From: a virus
DNA length: 64,000 bases
IMG/VR virus record: IMGVR_UViG_3300032157_000002
Span: 38,271-102,270 of that record
Strand: one strand, 5' to 3'
Shown: positions 13,724-22,039 of the stretch, piece after piece
Numbering within the stretch: position 1 is the first letter of the stretch
How the letters are laid out: every line of letters begins with the position of its first letter
The notes under the pieces: generated by a model
Seen by the model: only the letters and a program-made list of their open reading frames with translations
The model's database searches: none
What the model was told of the DNA's origin: nothing
Program-made: the position numbers and the translations under genes

Positions 13724-14190
13724 CCATGATCCAGTGCAAAGACTGCCGCTTCTGGCGGACAGCGGAGCGCCAGGGACATTTTGCACCTTGCGGGCTGCAT
13801 GATCTGCCGCATGGTGTCGAGCGCGGCGATTATGAGACCTGGGAAAGCGATTATCGCAGCCCATGGATGCCTGATCTGGGCGGGTGTCTTGGCTTTGAAG
13901 AGCGGGTGCCGGTGGAGTGCTGGTTGCATTTGGCGCCGAGAAGGACGCCTTTGCCAAACCATGTCGGTGCGATTAAGCTGGTGCGCCAGCGCGGCGGTCT
14001 GAGTCTGGCCGATGCCCGGCAATGGCTTGAGCTGGCGCTGTCGGCACATAATGCCAAGACCCGCAAGAAAGTGGCTATCTCACTGATGTTAAAGGATTTT
14101 GACGGATTTCGCAAGGAGATGGCCGGGCAGGGCTTTGAGATTCTTCCGGCGCCACCACCCGTTGTAAAAAGACGCAAAAAACATACATAA
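13720..14190 (+). CDS. Protein with N-terminal Cys pair and a bL12-C-like segment
   Basis: 156 residues. The N-terminus IQCKDCRFW...CGLHDL is a CxxC...C pattern found in many small phage proteins. The middle (AIKLVRQRGGLSLADARQWLELAL) matches the pattern of the ribosomal protein bL12 C-terminal fold (K-x-x-R-x-x-x-G-L-x-x-A-K). The C-terminus is basic. It could contact the ribosome or a GTPase, but this is only pattern similarity. Confidence 0.6.
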   Translation: MTMIQCKDCRFWRTAERQGHFAPCGLHDLPHGVERGDYETWESDYRSPWMPDLGGCLGFEERVPVECWLHLAPRRTPLPNHVGAIKLVRQRGGLSLADARQWLELALSAHNAKTRKKVAISLMLKDFDGFRKEMAGQGFEILPAPPPVVKRRKKHT

Positions 14191-14216
14191 GCGTAATATG
14201 ACCAAGGAGAACAGCC

Positions 14217-14546
14217 ATGAGCAATTACGATAAAGTTAAGGGGACGGCCGGCTATCGCATCCTCAGAGAGTATATGGGGTATGAAGAGCCATGGGAGCCC
14301 GGCGACCACATCACCGAGGGGCTGATCGACAAGATTAATGCCGCCATTGTCGCAGGGCGCACCGAGGAGGTTATCCGGGCGCGTCGGATTGCTGCTGAAG
14401 AGGGTGATTACGACACTCAGGAGCGCTTGGAGGATCGGAGCAGGGAACTGAAGGCCCTTAAGACCTTTCAGCAGACTGCGCCCGCTGCTGATGCCACGGG
14501 AGCCCTCAAGGGCGAAGACGACGATCTTGTTGTTCGCATCGATTAA
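14217..14546 (+). CDS. Unknown helical protein with acidic tail
   Basis: 109 residues behind an AAGGAGA site. Mostly helical (AIVAGRTEEVIRARRIAAEEGDYDTQERLEDRSRELKAL) and ends KGEDDDLVVRID, similar to the acidic tails of the proteins at 542 and 14562. No catalytic motif. Confidence 0.6.
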   Translation: MSNYDKVKGTAGYRILREYMGYEEPWEPGDHITEGLIDKINAAIVAGRTEEVIRARRIAAEEGDYDTQERLEDRSRELKALKTFQQTAPAADATGALKGEDDDLVVRID

Positions 14547-14561
14547 GCCAAGGAGAGAGCC

Positions 14562-14972
14562 ATGAGTGACATGAGTAACGGGAAAGAGATCGTCTGGGGG
14601 GCCAGCTATGGCAGCTATACCCAGGCGCTGCATAAGCTGGGAAGCCTTACCTCGCATTACGGCAGTCCGCTCACCATCCAAGATGAGCAAGTCGTCATGA
14701 GTCATGAACAGGCCCAGCGTGCCATCGACGCTCTGGTGTTGGAGATGCTGACGGAAGCCGCCAATCGCATTTTTCCTGCCGACAGTGTAGCCGAAGCCCA
14801 GCTTATTATCGCGCGGCTGAGGCAAGAATATGCCAACAAGGCTGCCTCATCTACGGTAAGGCCGGAAGGTCTGCCGGAGCCAGGATCAGCAGCCCCAATC
14901 TTTGTCGAGGATGCCGGACCATTCAGGGCTCCAGTTGAATCCGAGGACGAGATCAAGGTGAGCATCGATTGA
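14562..14972 (+). CDS. Unknown protein with acidic DEIKV tail
   Basis: 136 residues behind AAGGAGAGA. It is Ala- and Gln-rich and helical in the middle, with a Pro-rich linker and the ending VESEDEIKVSID. The tail is close to DDEIKVTLED of the protein at 542. Its stop overlaps a TTG at 14969 that could start the next frame. Function unknown. Confidence 0.6.
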   Translation: MSDMSNGKEIVWGASYGSYTQALHKLGSLTSHYGSPLTIQDEQVVMSHEQAQRAIDALVLEMLTEAANRIFPADSVAEAQLIIARLRQEYANKAASSTVRPEGLPEPGSAAPIFVEDAGPFRAPVESEDEIKVSID

Positions 14973-15115
14973 CCAAGCCCTCTTCGGACTGGCATTTGCA
15001 AGCCACCCAATCGGCCGAGGCCCGCATCAAAGCGCCCGAGGCCGATATTGGTTTCACCCGTCAGCAGCGCTCCAAGCGCAATCAGACCTATGTCTTGGGA
15101 ACAGGAGAACCCGCC

Positions 15116-15394
15116 ATGACTGTACAAATCGCATCATGCCCGAAGTGCCACGGCACGAATATTGTGCCTGATATCAACGCTGACGGAACCTTTGGCACCA
15201 TGCATTGCATGACATGCCGAAACGAATTCGCGCTTAAGAGCGAGGGCGTCCTCAACCGGATCGGCAACACGCTAACCAGAGCGTGGAGCACGATCTATGA
15301 AAAACTCAAAACGGTCTTTAACCCGGCATCGCGCCGCGATGGCAAAGCGCAAAGCGGCAAGGCACATTTCCGCAATCTGGAAGATCGATCCTGA
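15116..15394 (+). CDS. Small zinc-ribbon protein
   Basis: 92 residues from the ATG at 15116, which has a good AGGAGA site. CPKCHGTN and CMTCRNEF form a four-Cys zinc ribbon at about residues 7-38, similar to TFIIS-like ribbons. The C-terminus is basic. The same frame is open upstream to a TTG at 14969, so a longer 141-residue form is possible. A transcription or nucleic-acid role is likely. Confidence 0.6.
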   Translation: MTVQIASCPKCHGTNIVPDINADGTFGTMHCMTCRNEFALKSEGVLNRIGNTLTRAWSTIYEKLKTVFNPASRRDGKAQSGKAHFRNLEDRS

Positions 15395-15537
15395 TCGCAG
15401 CGGCGATCTCGGTCTTCCGCGCTATATCGGGCTCCGTGCCCGCACCCGCTGCCCATGCGCCAAGCGCTGCTGTAGCCATCGGCGCTTCTGGGAGGGGCCA
15501 ACCATCCAAGAGCGCAGACAAATCCAAGGAGATGACC

Positions 15538-15726
15538 ATGAATAGCATGACGTTCGTTTTAGTGCTTGTCTTTGATATCGTCAAAGGCGGTGCTGCTGTT
15601 GCTATCGACATGCCGACGCTTTCAGTGTGTGAGCGCGAGCGTGCCGTTGTGATGAGGGACGCAAACAAATGGGGGAGCGGTCCACGCTGGTCCTATTGTC
15701 TGAACAAAAACGAGAGCAAGCCATGA
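15538..15726 (+). CDS. Small predicted exported protein
   Basis: 62 residues. The ATG at 15538 is six bases after AAGGAG. The first 20 residues are hydrophobic (MTFVLVLVFDIVKGGAAVAI), a signal peptide or membrane anchor; the rest has two Cys and a Trp-rich end (GPRWSYCLNK). Probably secreted or periplasmic. Function unknown. Confidence 0.55.
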   Translation: MNSMTFVLVLVFDIVKGGAAVAIDMPTLSVCERERAVVMRDANKWGSGPRWSYCLNKNESKP

Positions 15727-15744
15727 AGCGCGTGATGAAGCCCG

Positions 15745-15942
15745 ATGTCTGAGCGTTACGCCATCGAGGTTCGGTGGAACTTTTCCAGAAAGCATTATGT
15801 CGCCAGGGTGAAGGAGCATCCCGAGCTGATCGCCTTCGCCTCCTCAAGAGCCGAGGCATTGGCGAAGATGGAGAAAAAGATCAAGGAGAAAAGCCATGAA
15901 GATAGCCGTAATCGCGATGCTGACCGTAGTCAGTCTGCTTAG
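15745..15942 (+). CDS. Small protein with weak HicB-like pattern
   Basis: 65 residues. The segment YAIEVRWNFSRKHYVARVKEHPELIAFASSRAEALAKMEKKI resembles the partial RNase H-like fold of HicB antitoxins, but no HicA toxin is adjacent, so I give it no toxin-antitoxin role. It overlaps the next gene by 47 bases. Confidence 0.5.
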   Translation: MSERYAIEVRWNFSRKHYVARVKEHPELIAFASSRAEALAKMEKKIKEKSHEDSRNRDADRSQSA

Positions 15943-16153
15943 CACCATCTATGTGGGTGGGCGCTGGTATTATGGGCCGTTCCCCGACTGCCCTCGCTTG
16001 CAGTCTCTTTGGTGTCCGGCTCCGGGCTATGACCGCCCGGAGCGCGATTTCTGTGGCTGCGCTGATATGAGCTACGCCTGGATTGCCCGTGCCAAGGGCG
16101 AGTATGACGCCAAGGCGCATCTTAAGCGTTGGCAGGAAAGGAACAAGCCATGA
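15896..16153 (+). CDS. Small membrane-anchored or exported protein
   Basis: 85 residues behind AAGGAG. Residues 1-22 form a hydrophobic helix (AVIAMLTVVSLLSTIYVGG). The outer part has four Cys (CPRLQSLWCPAPG, FCGCADM) and aromatic residues, as in small periplasmic domains held by disulfides. It is coupled to the next gene by overlap. Confidence 0.6.
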   Translation: MKIAVIAMLTVVSLLSTIYVGGRWYYGPFPDCPRLQSLWCPAPGYDRPERDFCGCADMSYAWIARAKGEYDAKAHLKRWQERNKP

Positions 16154-16443
16154 TGAGAGTCACCGTTGAAATCGTTCCCTTCGGCCAGGAGGAGGACAAA
16201 TATACCCTCCATACCCTCGAAATCGGCAATATGGGGCGTGCCACCAAGGCACCCGATGACGGCAAGACATGGTGCCGCTATCATGTCTGGCTGGATGGCG
16301 AGCTGGTCAGCGACAATGTGTTTCACGCCAGAGAAGACGGCCCGCTGCCGCTGGTGGAAAAGGCGGTCGCCAAACATAATCTGGAGAAATGGGTCACCGA
16401 GCTGGAGGCCAAAACCAAGCCCAAGAAGAGGAAGCGGGCATGA
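16150..16443 (+). CDS. Unknown beta-rich protein
   Basis: 97 residues from the ATGATG at 16150. Alternating pattern (VTVEIVPFGQEEDKYTLHTLEIGNMGRATK), then YHVWLDGELVSDNVF, a likely small beta domain; the basic tail ends KPKKRKRA. I recognise the N-terminal pattern as common among phage hypothetical proteins, without a function. The stop overlaps the ATG at 16440. Confidence 0.6.
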   Translation: MMRVTVEIVPFGQEEDKYTLHTLEIGNMGRATKAPDDGKTWCRYHVWLDGELVSDNVFHAREDGPLPLVEKAVAKHNLEKWVTELEAKTKPKKRKRA

Positions 16444-16691
16444 AAATCCCTCCTCCGCCTATGGACCAAGCCCTCGAAGAGGTGGCAAAAATCATCGCTC
16501 AAGAGCTTTGGTCGTGGGCTGCCGTCACCCCTTGGAGTGAACATGCCTGGGAGGAGGCCTTACTCGATATGCGGCTCGGCTTCAAGAGCGCCCACCCGCA
16601 GCGCCCCTTAACGCCGAACGAGAGCATGACCGCCGCATTTATCCAGGATTGCTTCATGGCGGCGCGGAAGGTGCTTGACCCGCAATCATAG
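16440..16691 (+). CDS. Unknown small helical protein
   Basis: 83 residues, starting in an ATGA overlap. Trp-rich helices (VAKIIAQELWSWAAVTPWSEHAWEEALLDM), no membrane segment. Last gene of the block before a 255-base gap. Function unknown. Confidence 0.55.
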   Translation: MKIPPPPMDQALEEVAKIIAQELWSWAAVTPWSEHAWEEALLDMRLGFKSAHPQRPLTPNESMTAAFIQDCFMAARKVLDPQS

Positions 16692-16946
16692 CGTTTCTAC
16701 CATAATCTTGTGATTCCCTCGGCGCTGCGAGGTTTCCGGTGGTGAGGGCGGGCATCATGTGAGTTGGCAGAGGCCAGGGGCGGAGCACTCCTGGTCATAT
16801 GTTGAAAGCAAAGGTCGGTTCGGTGGCAACGCCGAGGCTGCCTTAAGGCGGGTCACTCGTGAACCGTTAAATCGATCATCCCGCCCATTCGTTCCTGTCC
16901 CTTGTTCCAAAGTGAGGCTCGATCCTAAAGGCCAAGAAGGACACTC
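16692..16946. other. Intergenic gap without gene
   Basis: No reading frame I trust. It holds inverted repeats: CCAGG/CCTGG at about 16776-16796, and GGCGGG/CCCGCC enclosing an AT-containing loop at about 16846-16884. These do not match the SLE pattern. The last bases carry the GAAGGAC ribosome site for the next gene. Confidence 0.5.
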
Positions 16947-17408
16947 ATGCTTAGCCACTATGATCTAGACAAGTTCCGGGGGCTGGATGGCATCCGGCTT
17001 CTCGTCTGCGGTGGCCGTGATTTCAACGATACCGGCCTTGCCCATCGCCTCCTCGCCCGCATCCATGATGAATTTGGCATCAAACTCCTGATCCATGGCG
17101 ATGCCCATGGCGCCGATCGTATCTGTGGCGCCTGGGCGCGCGCGGCCGGCATCGCGGTGCTGCCCTATCCGGCCGATTGGGACGATCTCAGCCATCCCGA
17201 TGCCCTCATCAAACAGCGTCGTGACGGCACTTCCTATGATGCACGCGCCGGCATTCGCCGCAATGGCTGGATGCTCGCCGAAGGCCGCCCCCATATGCTG
17301 CTCAGCCTCCCCGGAGGCCCCGGCACAGCGGATATGACCCGCAAAGCCTTCCATGCCGGCATCAAGATCATCAAGCCAAGTCATAGCCGGCAATTGGAGC
17401 TGATTTAG
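16947..17408 (+). CDS. SLOG-fold (YspA/DUF2493-like) nucleotide-ligand-binding protein
   Basis: 153 residues. A Rossmann-like core starts at about residue 17 with LLVCGGRDFND, then LIHGDAHGADRICGAWARAAGI, and near the end LSLPGGPGTADM. These are the glycine-rich motifs of the YspA-type SLOG family, which bind nucleotide-derived ligands such as ADP-ribose-like molecules. In prokaryotes SLOG proteins appear in DNA uptake, plasmid and phage-conflict settings. The ligand here is unknown. It is flanked by non-coding gaps, so it may have its own promoter. Confidence 0.8.
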   Translation: MLSHYDLDKFRGLDGIRLLVCGGRDFNDTGLAHRLLARIHDEFGIKLLIHGDAHGADRICGAWARAAGIAVLPYPADWDDLSHPDALIKQRRDGTSYDARAGIRRNGWMLAEGRPHMLLSLPGGPGTADMTRKAFHAGIKIIKPSHSRQLELI

Positions 17409-17613
17409 CCAAATCTGTGGCTCAACAACCACATCTAGTAGGTGTTCCCAGGTAAAAGAGCAACATTCTGTAGACCCAAGATTGCGAATCAGCCAGGGTT
17501 TTCAACGGAAACTCTACTGTCAAGCGCATTCTGCGGGCGTATTAGTATCGCGCATGGAGCGAATGTTTACCATGAGCGAGTAAAGCGTCCAAAGAATGAT
17601 CCGGGGTCAATAC
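17409..17613. other. Intergenic region upstream of portal
   Basis: No gene seen. It contains a TTGCGA followed by AT-rich bases near 17484 and the dispersed 28-base repeat at 17553-17580. The portal transcript probably starts or is processed here; no clear promoter pair was found. Confidence 0.4.
17553..17580 (+). repeat. Dispersed 28-base repeat, copy 1
   Basis: Near-identical to 34635-34662, and to 39771-39796 over its right part. Shared core GGAGCGAA[C/T]GTT followed by TGAGCGA. This copy lies 33 bases before the portal start. Confidence 0.65.
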
Positions 17614-19869
17614 ATGGCGCTTTCTGGCGAACTGATGGATAAAGTCGTCGTCTCCATGCAGGAGATGATGGCCGCTGGCGCGGTCGAAGAAGAGCGCCTC
17701 CCCCCATCCTATCTCGAAGATGAAGCGCTCTATCGCACCTTGCGACAATGGTTCGAGGTGGATGCCTCCCATTCCAATGAATGGCGCAAGAACGCCCGCG
17801 AGGATTTCGACTTCCTGGCGTCTGAGCAATGGGATGAGATGACCAAGCGCGAGCTGGAGGCGCAAGGTCGCCCGGTCATCACCTTCAACCGCGTGCTCTC
17901 GGTCATCAAGGCGGTGGCCGGCATCGAGATCAATGGTCGCCACGAGACCATCTTTATCCCGCGCGGCACCGATGCTGGCGATGTCCAAATCAACGAATTC
18001 CTCACCCAAGCCTCGCAATGGATGTCCGATGGGTGCGATGCCGAGGATGAGCAATCCGAAGCCTTCCAGGACGCGCTGACTTGCGGCATGGGCTGGACCG
18101 AGGCGGTCATCTCCTATGAGCAGGAAGCTGACGGCAAATATGTCGAGGTGAAGGTCGATCCGCTGGAGATGTATTGGGATCGCGATGCCCGCTCCAAGAA
18201 TCTGATCGATGCCAAGCGCATCTGGCGGGTGCGGCGCATGCAGCTCGAAGATGCCCGCTCCTTCGTCGATGGCCTCGGTGTCAAAGTGCCCGACAGTGAA
18301 CTCTCGGCGGATTGGGCCGGTATGGCGGGCTCGGAGGCCGATGTGTTGCGCCCGGTCGAGGATCGGCGGTTGCGTGAAGAAAATGTCGCCTTGCCGCATG
18401 ATCCGCGCGCCGAAGTCTATATCGTCCAGGTGCAATGGTGGGAGCGCGAGCGCTATTGGCGGGTGGCCAACATTGATGGCCCCAACACCCAGGATTTGAA
18501 CGAGGAAGAGTTCGCCGCCTTCAAGCAAAGAGCACAAATCCTTGGGATCGATGTGATCGCAGTGCCGCTGACGCGCCGGGTCTATAAGCAGGCGTTCCTC
18601 GGCAAGACACTCCTCGGGCCGGTGCGCCGGGCGCCAGCCATTGATCGCTTCTCCTTCACCTGCATTACCGGCGAAAAGCATCGCAATAAGGGCACATGGT
18701 TCGGCCTTGTCCGGCTGATGCGCGACCCGCAAATGTGGGCCAATAAATGGCTCAGCCAGACGCTTCATATCCTCAATTCCACCGCTAAGGGCGGTATCAT
18801 CGCCGAAGAGGATGCTTTTGCCGATCAGCGCCAAGCCGAGGCCTCCTATGCCCAGGCCGATCGCATCACTTGGGCTGCGTCCAAGGCCATTTCGGGCAAT
18901 AAGATCATGCAAAAGCCCGGTGTTGGCCTGCCGACCGGCTATGTCAATCTGCTAGAATTCGCCATCACCTCCATTCGCGATGTCACCGGCATCAATATGG
19001 AGCTGCTGGGCATGCGTGATGTGAATCAGCCCGGCATTTTGGAGGCGCAGCGCAAACAGGCCGCCCTCACCATTTTGGCCACGATCTTCGATAGTTTGCG
19101 CCGGTTCCGCAAGGAGATCGGGCGTATTCGCCTGAATTACATCCAAAACTATCTCTCCGATGGGCGTTTGATCCGCATTGTTGGCCCGGAAGGTGAGGGC
19201 TATCAGCTTGTGCCGCTCCTGCGTGACAAGACGATCGGCCAATATGACGTGATCGTCGATGATGCCCCGACCTCGCCAAACCAGAAAGAGCAGACCTGGG
19301 GCTTGCTCATGCAGCTCATGCCAGCATTCAAGGGCATGATGACGCCGGAAGCAGCCTTGGTGCTGCTGGAATACAGCCCGCTGCCGTCCAAAGTGGTGCA
19401 GGCCTTCAAGCAGCTTATGCAGAAGCCCAATCCTATGCAAGAGGCGCAACAGCAGCTCCTCATTGCGGGTGAGCAGGCCAAGGTTACGCTGGATCAGGCC
19501 AAGGCGATCGAATCTAAGGCCAATACCAAGCTTAAAGAGGCCCAGGCCGATAAGACCCGTGTTGATGCGGTGCTCGGCATGGCCCAGGTCGCCAGCGAAC
19601 AAGCGGTGGCCAATATGGAGAATTCCCGCGCTGAGGAGATGCGGCGTTGGAATGAGCAAGATGGCGGGCTGTTCCGGATGGATGATAATCCGTTCGTGAT
19701 CACGCCGCCGCAAAATCTTGGCCAGACCATCGGGCAGGGGCCGCAATTGCCGATGCTGCCAACCGCTGGTCAGGCGCAACCACCGTTCCCGGCCGAGCCG
19801 CCGATGGCGCCGGCTGATGGAGCATTACCAGTTCCGCCGCTTGCTGGGGGCAATGGCAGCGGCTTTTAA
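17614..19869 (+). CDS. P22-type portal protein
   Basis: 751 residues from the ATG at 17614, preferred because GGGG lies eight bases upstream; an ATG at 17596 adds six residues. Residues about 40-110 (WFEVDASHSNEWRKNAREDFDF, PVITFNRV) are the typical entry of P22-like portals, followed by the DPLEMYWDRDAR segment and the TGINMELLGMRDV stem region. The last 150 residues are a helical barrel and a Pro/Gln-rich tail. Twelve copies would form the channel at the capsid vertex for DNA packaging and exit. The scaffold-like gene follows after 11 bases. Confidence 0.9.
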   Translation: MALSGELMDKVVVSMQEMMAAGAVEEERLPPSYLEDEALYRTLRQWFEVDASHSNEWRKNAREDFDFLASEQWDEMTKRELEAQGRPVITFNRVLSVIKAVAGIEINGRHETIFIPRGTDAGDVQINEFLTQASQWMSDGCDAEDEQSEAFQDALTCGMGWTEAVISYEQEADGKYVEVKVDPLEMYWDRDARSKNLIDAKRIWRVRRMQLEDARSFVDGLGVKVPDSELSADWAGMAGSEADVLRPVEDRRLREENVALPHDPRAEVYIVQVQWWERERYWRVANIDGPNTQDLNEEEFAAFKQRAQILGIDVIAVPLTRRVYKQAFLGKTLLGPVRRAPAIDRFSFTCITGEKHRNKGTWFGLVRLMRDPQMWANKWLSQTLHILNSTAKGGIIAEEDAFADQRQAEASYAQADRITWAASKAISGNKIMQKPGVGLPTGYVNLLEFAITSIRDVTGINMELLGMRDVNQPGILEAQRKQAALTILATIFDSLRRFRKEIGRIRLNYIQNYLSDGRLIRIVGPEGEGYQLVPLLRDKTIGQYDVIVDDAPTSPNQKEQTWGLLMQLMPAFKGMMTPEAALVLLEYSPLPSKVVQAFKQLMQKPNPMQEAQQQLLIAGEQAKVTLDQAKAIESKANTKLKEAQADKTRVDAVLGMAQVASEQAVANMENSRAEEMRRWNEQDGGLFRMDDNPFVITPPQNLGQTIGQGPQLPMLPTAGQAQPPFPAEPPMAPADGALPVPPLAGGNGSGF

Positions 19870-19880
19870 GGGGGTAACCT

Positions 19881-21257
19881 ATGGCTAATCCGATGATTCC
19901 GCTGCCGGCTGACGTGTTGGCGCCGCCAACCGCACCTGTGGCAACACCGCCTGCGCCGAATGGCGCGGCACCCAATGGTGCAGCACCGGCCGATGTCGCC
20001 GCTTTGGCGCCGGAGATCGCCTTTCTGAAGCAGCATGGCATGGAGGCTGAAGCCCAAGAGCTTGGTGCCCAGCTTGAGTCCATTCTCAAGGCCGCGCAGA
20101 ACGGCGCTGGCGACCCTGCCAGCCAGGGTTTGCCAACGGCGGCACCCATCACCCAGCCGTCAGCGCCCCAGGCACCAGCGGCCCAGCAAACCGCTCTGGA
20201 GAAGGCGCTTGATCCGCTGGCGCCGGAGGGCGCGAACCAGACCACCACGGAGGGCTCTGACGGCGAGCTGGTCGAGGGCATTGTGATCGATGCCAATGGT
20301 CGGCCGCGCGATGCCCAGACCGGGCAATATGTGCCGCTCAAGGCGCTGCATCGCGAGCGCGATAAGGTGAAAGACCTGCGCTCGGAGCTGCAACAGCAGC
20401 GCGAGATGAATGCGCGGGTTGAGGAGCGGTTGGCGGTGCTCAATGAGCTGCTGGCTTCGGGTGGGGAGTTGCCCCAGGCCCAGCAGCAGCAACAGCCGGC
20501 AGCGCCTGATCCGTTGGCGCCGCCTTCGCTGGATGAGCTGGTCGATCCTGATGTGGACATTTTTAAGTCCGCTAAGCAGATGCAGGATTACCTCAAGAAA
20601 TATGCTGATTATGCCGCGCGCCTCAAGGCGGAGCTGGATAATGCGGTCGAAGCCAAGATCAAGCCGACCCAGCAGCAGATTCAGGAGATGAGCGTTAGTC
20701 AGGCGATCCAGCGTGATCTTACCTCGTTTGTGGCCAAAAATCCAGACCTGCCCGATGCTTACAAGCATCTGCGCAAGGCCAGAGCGGATGGTTTGAAGGT
20801 GGTTGGCTTTGGCAGCGATGAGGAGATTACCGCTTATCTCAACAATGAAGAGAAGGTGCTGCAACAGCGCTCGCTGGCTCAGAATAAGAGCTTCGCCCAG
20901 GCGGTGTATGATTTGGCCAAGACCTATGGCTATCAGAAGCAAGCCGAGCCTGCGCCGACGCCGGAGGCCACACCCGCGCCGGTTGCCGCTCAGCAAGCAC
21001 CCGCTGCCCCGCAGGCTCAGGCTCCGGCCGTTGATCCTGCGGCGGCAGCCAAGGTGCAGGCGCTCGCCGCTGCTCAGCAGCAGGCTGGCGCGACCTTGAA
21101 TGGCCATGGCGGCACCCCGGCTGAAGGGCTGACGGTGCAGCAGCTTGTGAATATGAACGATGCCCAGTTCCTGGATTTGGCGGCCAAGCTCGGCAAGGCC
21201 AGCGGCGGCACTGGTTCGGGCTTGCGCAAGCTGGATGAATTGCTCAGGGGGCTGTGA
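19881..21257 (+). CDS. Scaffolding-like protein
   Basis: 458 residues between portal and capsid, the usual place for a scaffold. It starts with an Ala/Pro-rich low-complexity stretch; the centre (about 155-195) is a coiled coil (ERDKVKDLRSELQQQREMN) and a long helical region (about 225-265), then a Gln/Ala/Pro-rich C-terminus. This low-complexity, helical make-up is typical of phage scaffolds, which vary strongly in sequence. It probably directs assembly of the N4 gp56-type shell and is then removed. Confidence 0.7.
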   Translation: MANPMIPLPADVLAPPTAPVATPPAPNGAAPNGAAPADVAALAPEIAFLKQHGMEAEAQELGAQLESILKAAQNGAGDPASQGLPTAAPITQPSAPQAPAAQQTALEKALDPLAPEGANQTTTEGSDGELVEGIVIDANGRPRDAQTGQYVPLKALHRERDKVKDLRSELQQQREMNARVEERLAVLNELLASGGELPQAQQQQQPAAPDPLAPPSLDELVDPDVDIFKSAKQMQDYLKKYADYAARLKAELDNAVEAKIKPTQQQIQEMSVSQAIQRDLTSFVAKNPDLPDAYKHLRKARADGLKVVGFGSDEEITAYLNNEEKVLQQRSLAQNKSFAQAVYDLAKTYGYQKQAEPAPTPEATPAPVAAQQAPAAPQAQAPAVDPAAAAKVQALAAAQQQAGATLNGHGGTPAEGLTVQQLVNMNDAQFLDLAAKLGKASGGTGSGLRKLDELLRGL

Positions 21258-21613
21258 TGGGGACGGTTAGCCCGGAATTCTGCTTGGCGAGCTTCATTGG
21301 GGTGAGCTGGGCGTTCACGGTTTACATTGCTTATCATGTTGGCCGTGGCCTGGAGTCGCGGAGTTGGGATCATGCCTATCGCCGCCAGCGGACGCAGCTT
21401 TTCGCGGCGCCGTGGTATACGGGTCTTGAACGGGAAAGCGATTTCGCCTATATTAACGGGAAATGCGGTGCCCAACATGTACGTGATAGCCATGCAATAC
21501 ATGGCGCCGTTCCCCAATTGCCGAGCCCAGTGCGATTCTGGCGCAAGCCCATGCTTATCGTGGCTCGGCATTGCCTTGAGAAACTGAAGATCAGCAGCCC
21601 AAGTCAAGCATGA
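21257..21613 (+). CDS. Possible membrane protein, uncertain
   Basis: 118 residues starting in a TGATG overlap with the scaffold gene. The first 30 residues contain one hydrophobic helix (FIGVSWAFTVYIAYHVG). The rest has odd composition, and the last 20 bases lie inside SLE-19, so the frame may be shorter or not a gene. Kept because of the coupled start. Confidence 0.4.
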   Translation: MGTVSPEFCLASFIGVSWAFTVYIAYHVGRGLESRSWDHAYRRQRTQLFAAPWYTGLERESDFAYINGKCGAQHVRDSHAIHGAVPQLPSPVRFWRKPMLIVARHCLEKLKISSPSQA

Positions 21614-21635
21614 TATCCATCAAACTCCTGGCTGC
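21594..21635 (+). repeat. Stem-loop element SLE-19
   Basis: Stem GCAGCC/GGCTGC. Inside: CA, AGTCAAGCA (9), TG, ATAT, CCA, TCAAACTCC (9), T. First of two elements before the tRNA cluster. Confidence 0.7.
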
Positions 21636-21650
21636 ATAAGATGACGACAC

Positions 21651-21696
21651 AAGTGGCCCAAAGAGAACATGATACCCAACATGAATGTGGCCACTT
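21651..21696 (+). repeat. Stem-loop element SLE-20
   Basis: 8-bp stem AAGTGGCC/GGCCACTT. Inside: CA, AAGAGAACA (9), TG, ATAC, CCA, ACATGAATG (9), T. It ends seven bases before tRNA-Thr. Confidence 0.7.
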
Positions 21697-21702
21697 ATGA
21701 AT

Positions 21703-21777
21703 GCCGCATTAGATCAGTGGCAGATCGCAGCTTTGGTAAAGCTGAGGCCGATGGTTCAATTCCATCATGCGGCACCA
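21703..21777 (+). tRNA. tRNA-Thr (anticodon GGT)
   Basis: Acceptor GCCGCAT/ATGCGGC, anticodon stem CAGCT/AGCTG with loop TTGGTAA, T-loop TTCAATT, encoded CCA. Confidence 0.88.
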
Positions 21778-21890
21778 GAATTGCGAAGCGCTCCCCGGTG
21801 GTTTTAGGCGGGTGCCGTTGAGGATCATCGAAATTCAGGCATGCCGGCCTAGGCTAACGGCATGGCGGTCGGGAGGGCTTCGCAACCACC

Positions 21891-21964
21891 GTCGGCCTAG
21901 CTCAAGCGGTCAGAGCGCCGCTCTCATAAGGCGGAGGTTCCCGGTTCGAGTCCGGGGGTCGATA
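21891..21964 (+). tRNA. tRNA with anticodon CAT (Met or Ile2)
   Basis: Acceptor GTCGGCC/GGTCGAT with two G-T pairs, normal D-arm, anticodon stem CCGCT/GGCGG with loop CTCATAA, T-arm CCCGG/CCGGG. CCA is not encoded; the next tRNA starts two bases later. Whether it reads AUG, or AUA after lysidine modification, cannot be decided. Confidence 0.82.
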
Positions 21965-21965
21965 C

Positions 21966-22039
21966 GCCGGGATAGTTCAGTGGTAGAACAGCGCCTTCGT
22001 AACGCGACAACTGGGGTTCGATTCCCCGTCCTGGCACCA
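21966..22039 (+). tRNA. tRNA-Thr-like (anticodon CGT) with mismatched anticodon stem
   Basis: Acceptor GCCGGGA/TCCTGGC, D-arm and T-arm (TTCGATT loop) are good and CCA is encoded. The anticodon stem GCGCC/CGCGA has a C-C mismatch next to the loop and a G-A at the base, so only three pairs form. Confidence 0.7.

Noticed and set aside
15297-15545. 82-residue Arg-rich frame as a gene
   Set aside because: It overlaps both neighbours, has no ribosome site at its ATG and an odd composition. Bases 15395-15537 may hold a small gene, but I cannot support one.
15745-15942. HicAB toxin-antitoxin pair
   Set aside because: Only a weak HicB-like pattern; no HicA-like gene next to it.
17542-18912. Long antisense frame (456 codons) opposite the portal gene
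   Set aside because: It lies fully over the portal, is a by-product of GC-rich codon use, and shows no domain. The same applies to the long - strand frames at 8093-8767, 9109-9984, 13851-14825, 29046-30338, 37270-38343 and 46285-47451.
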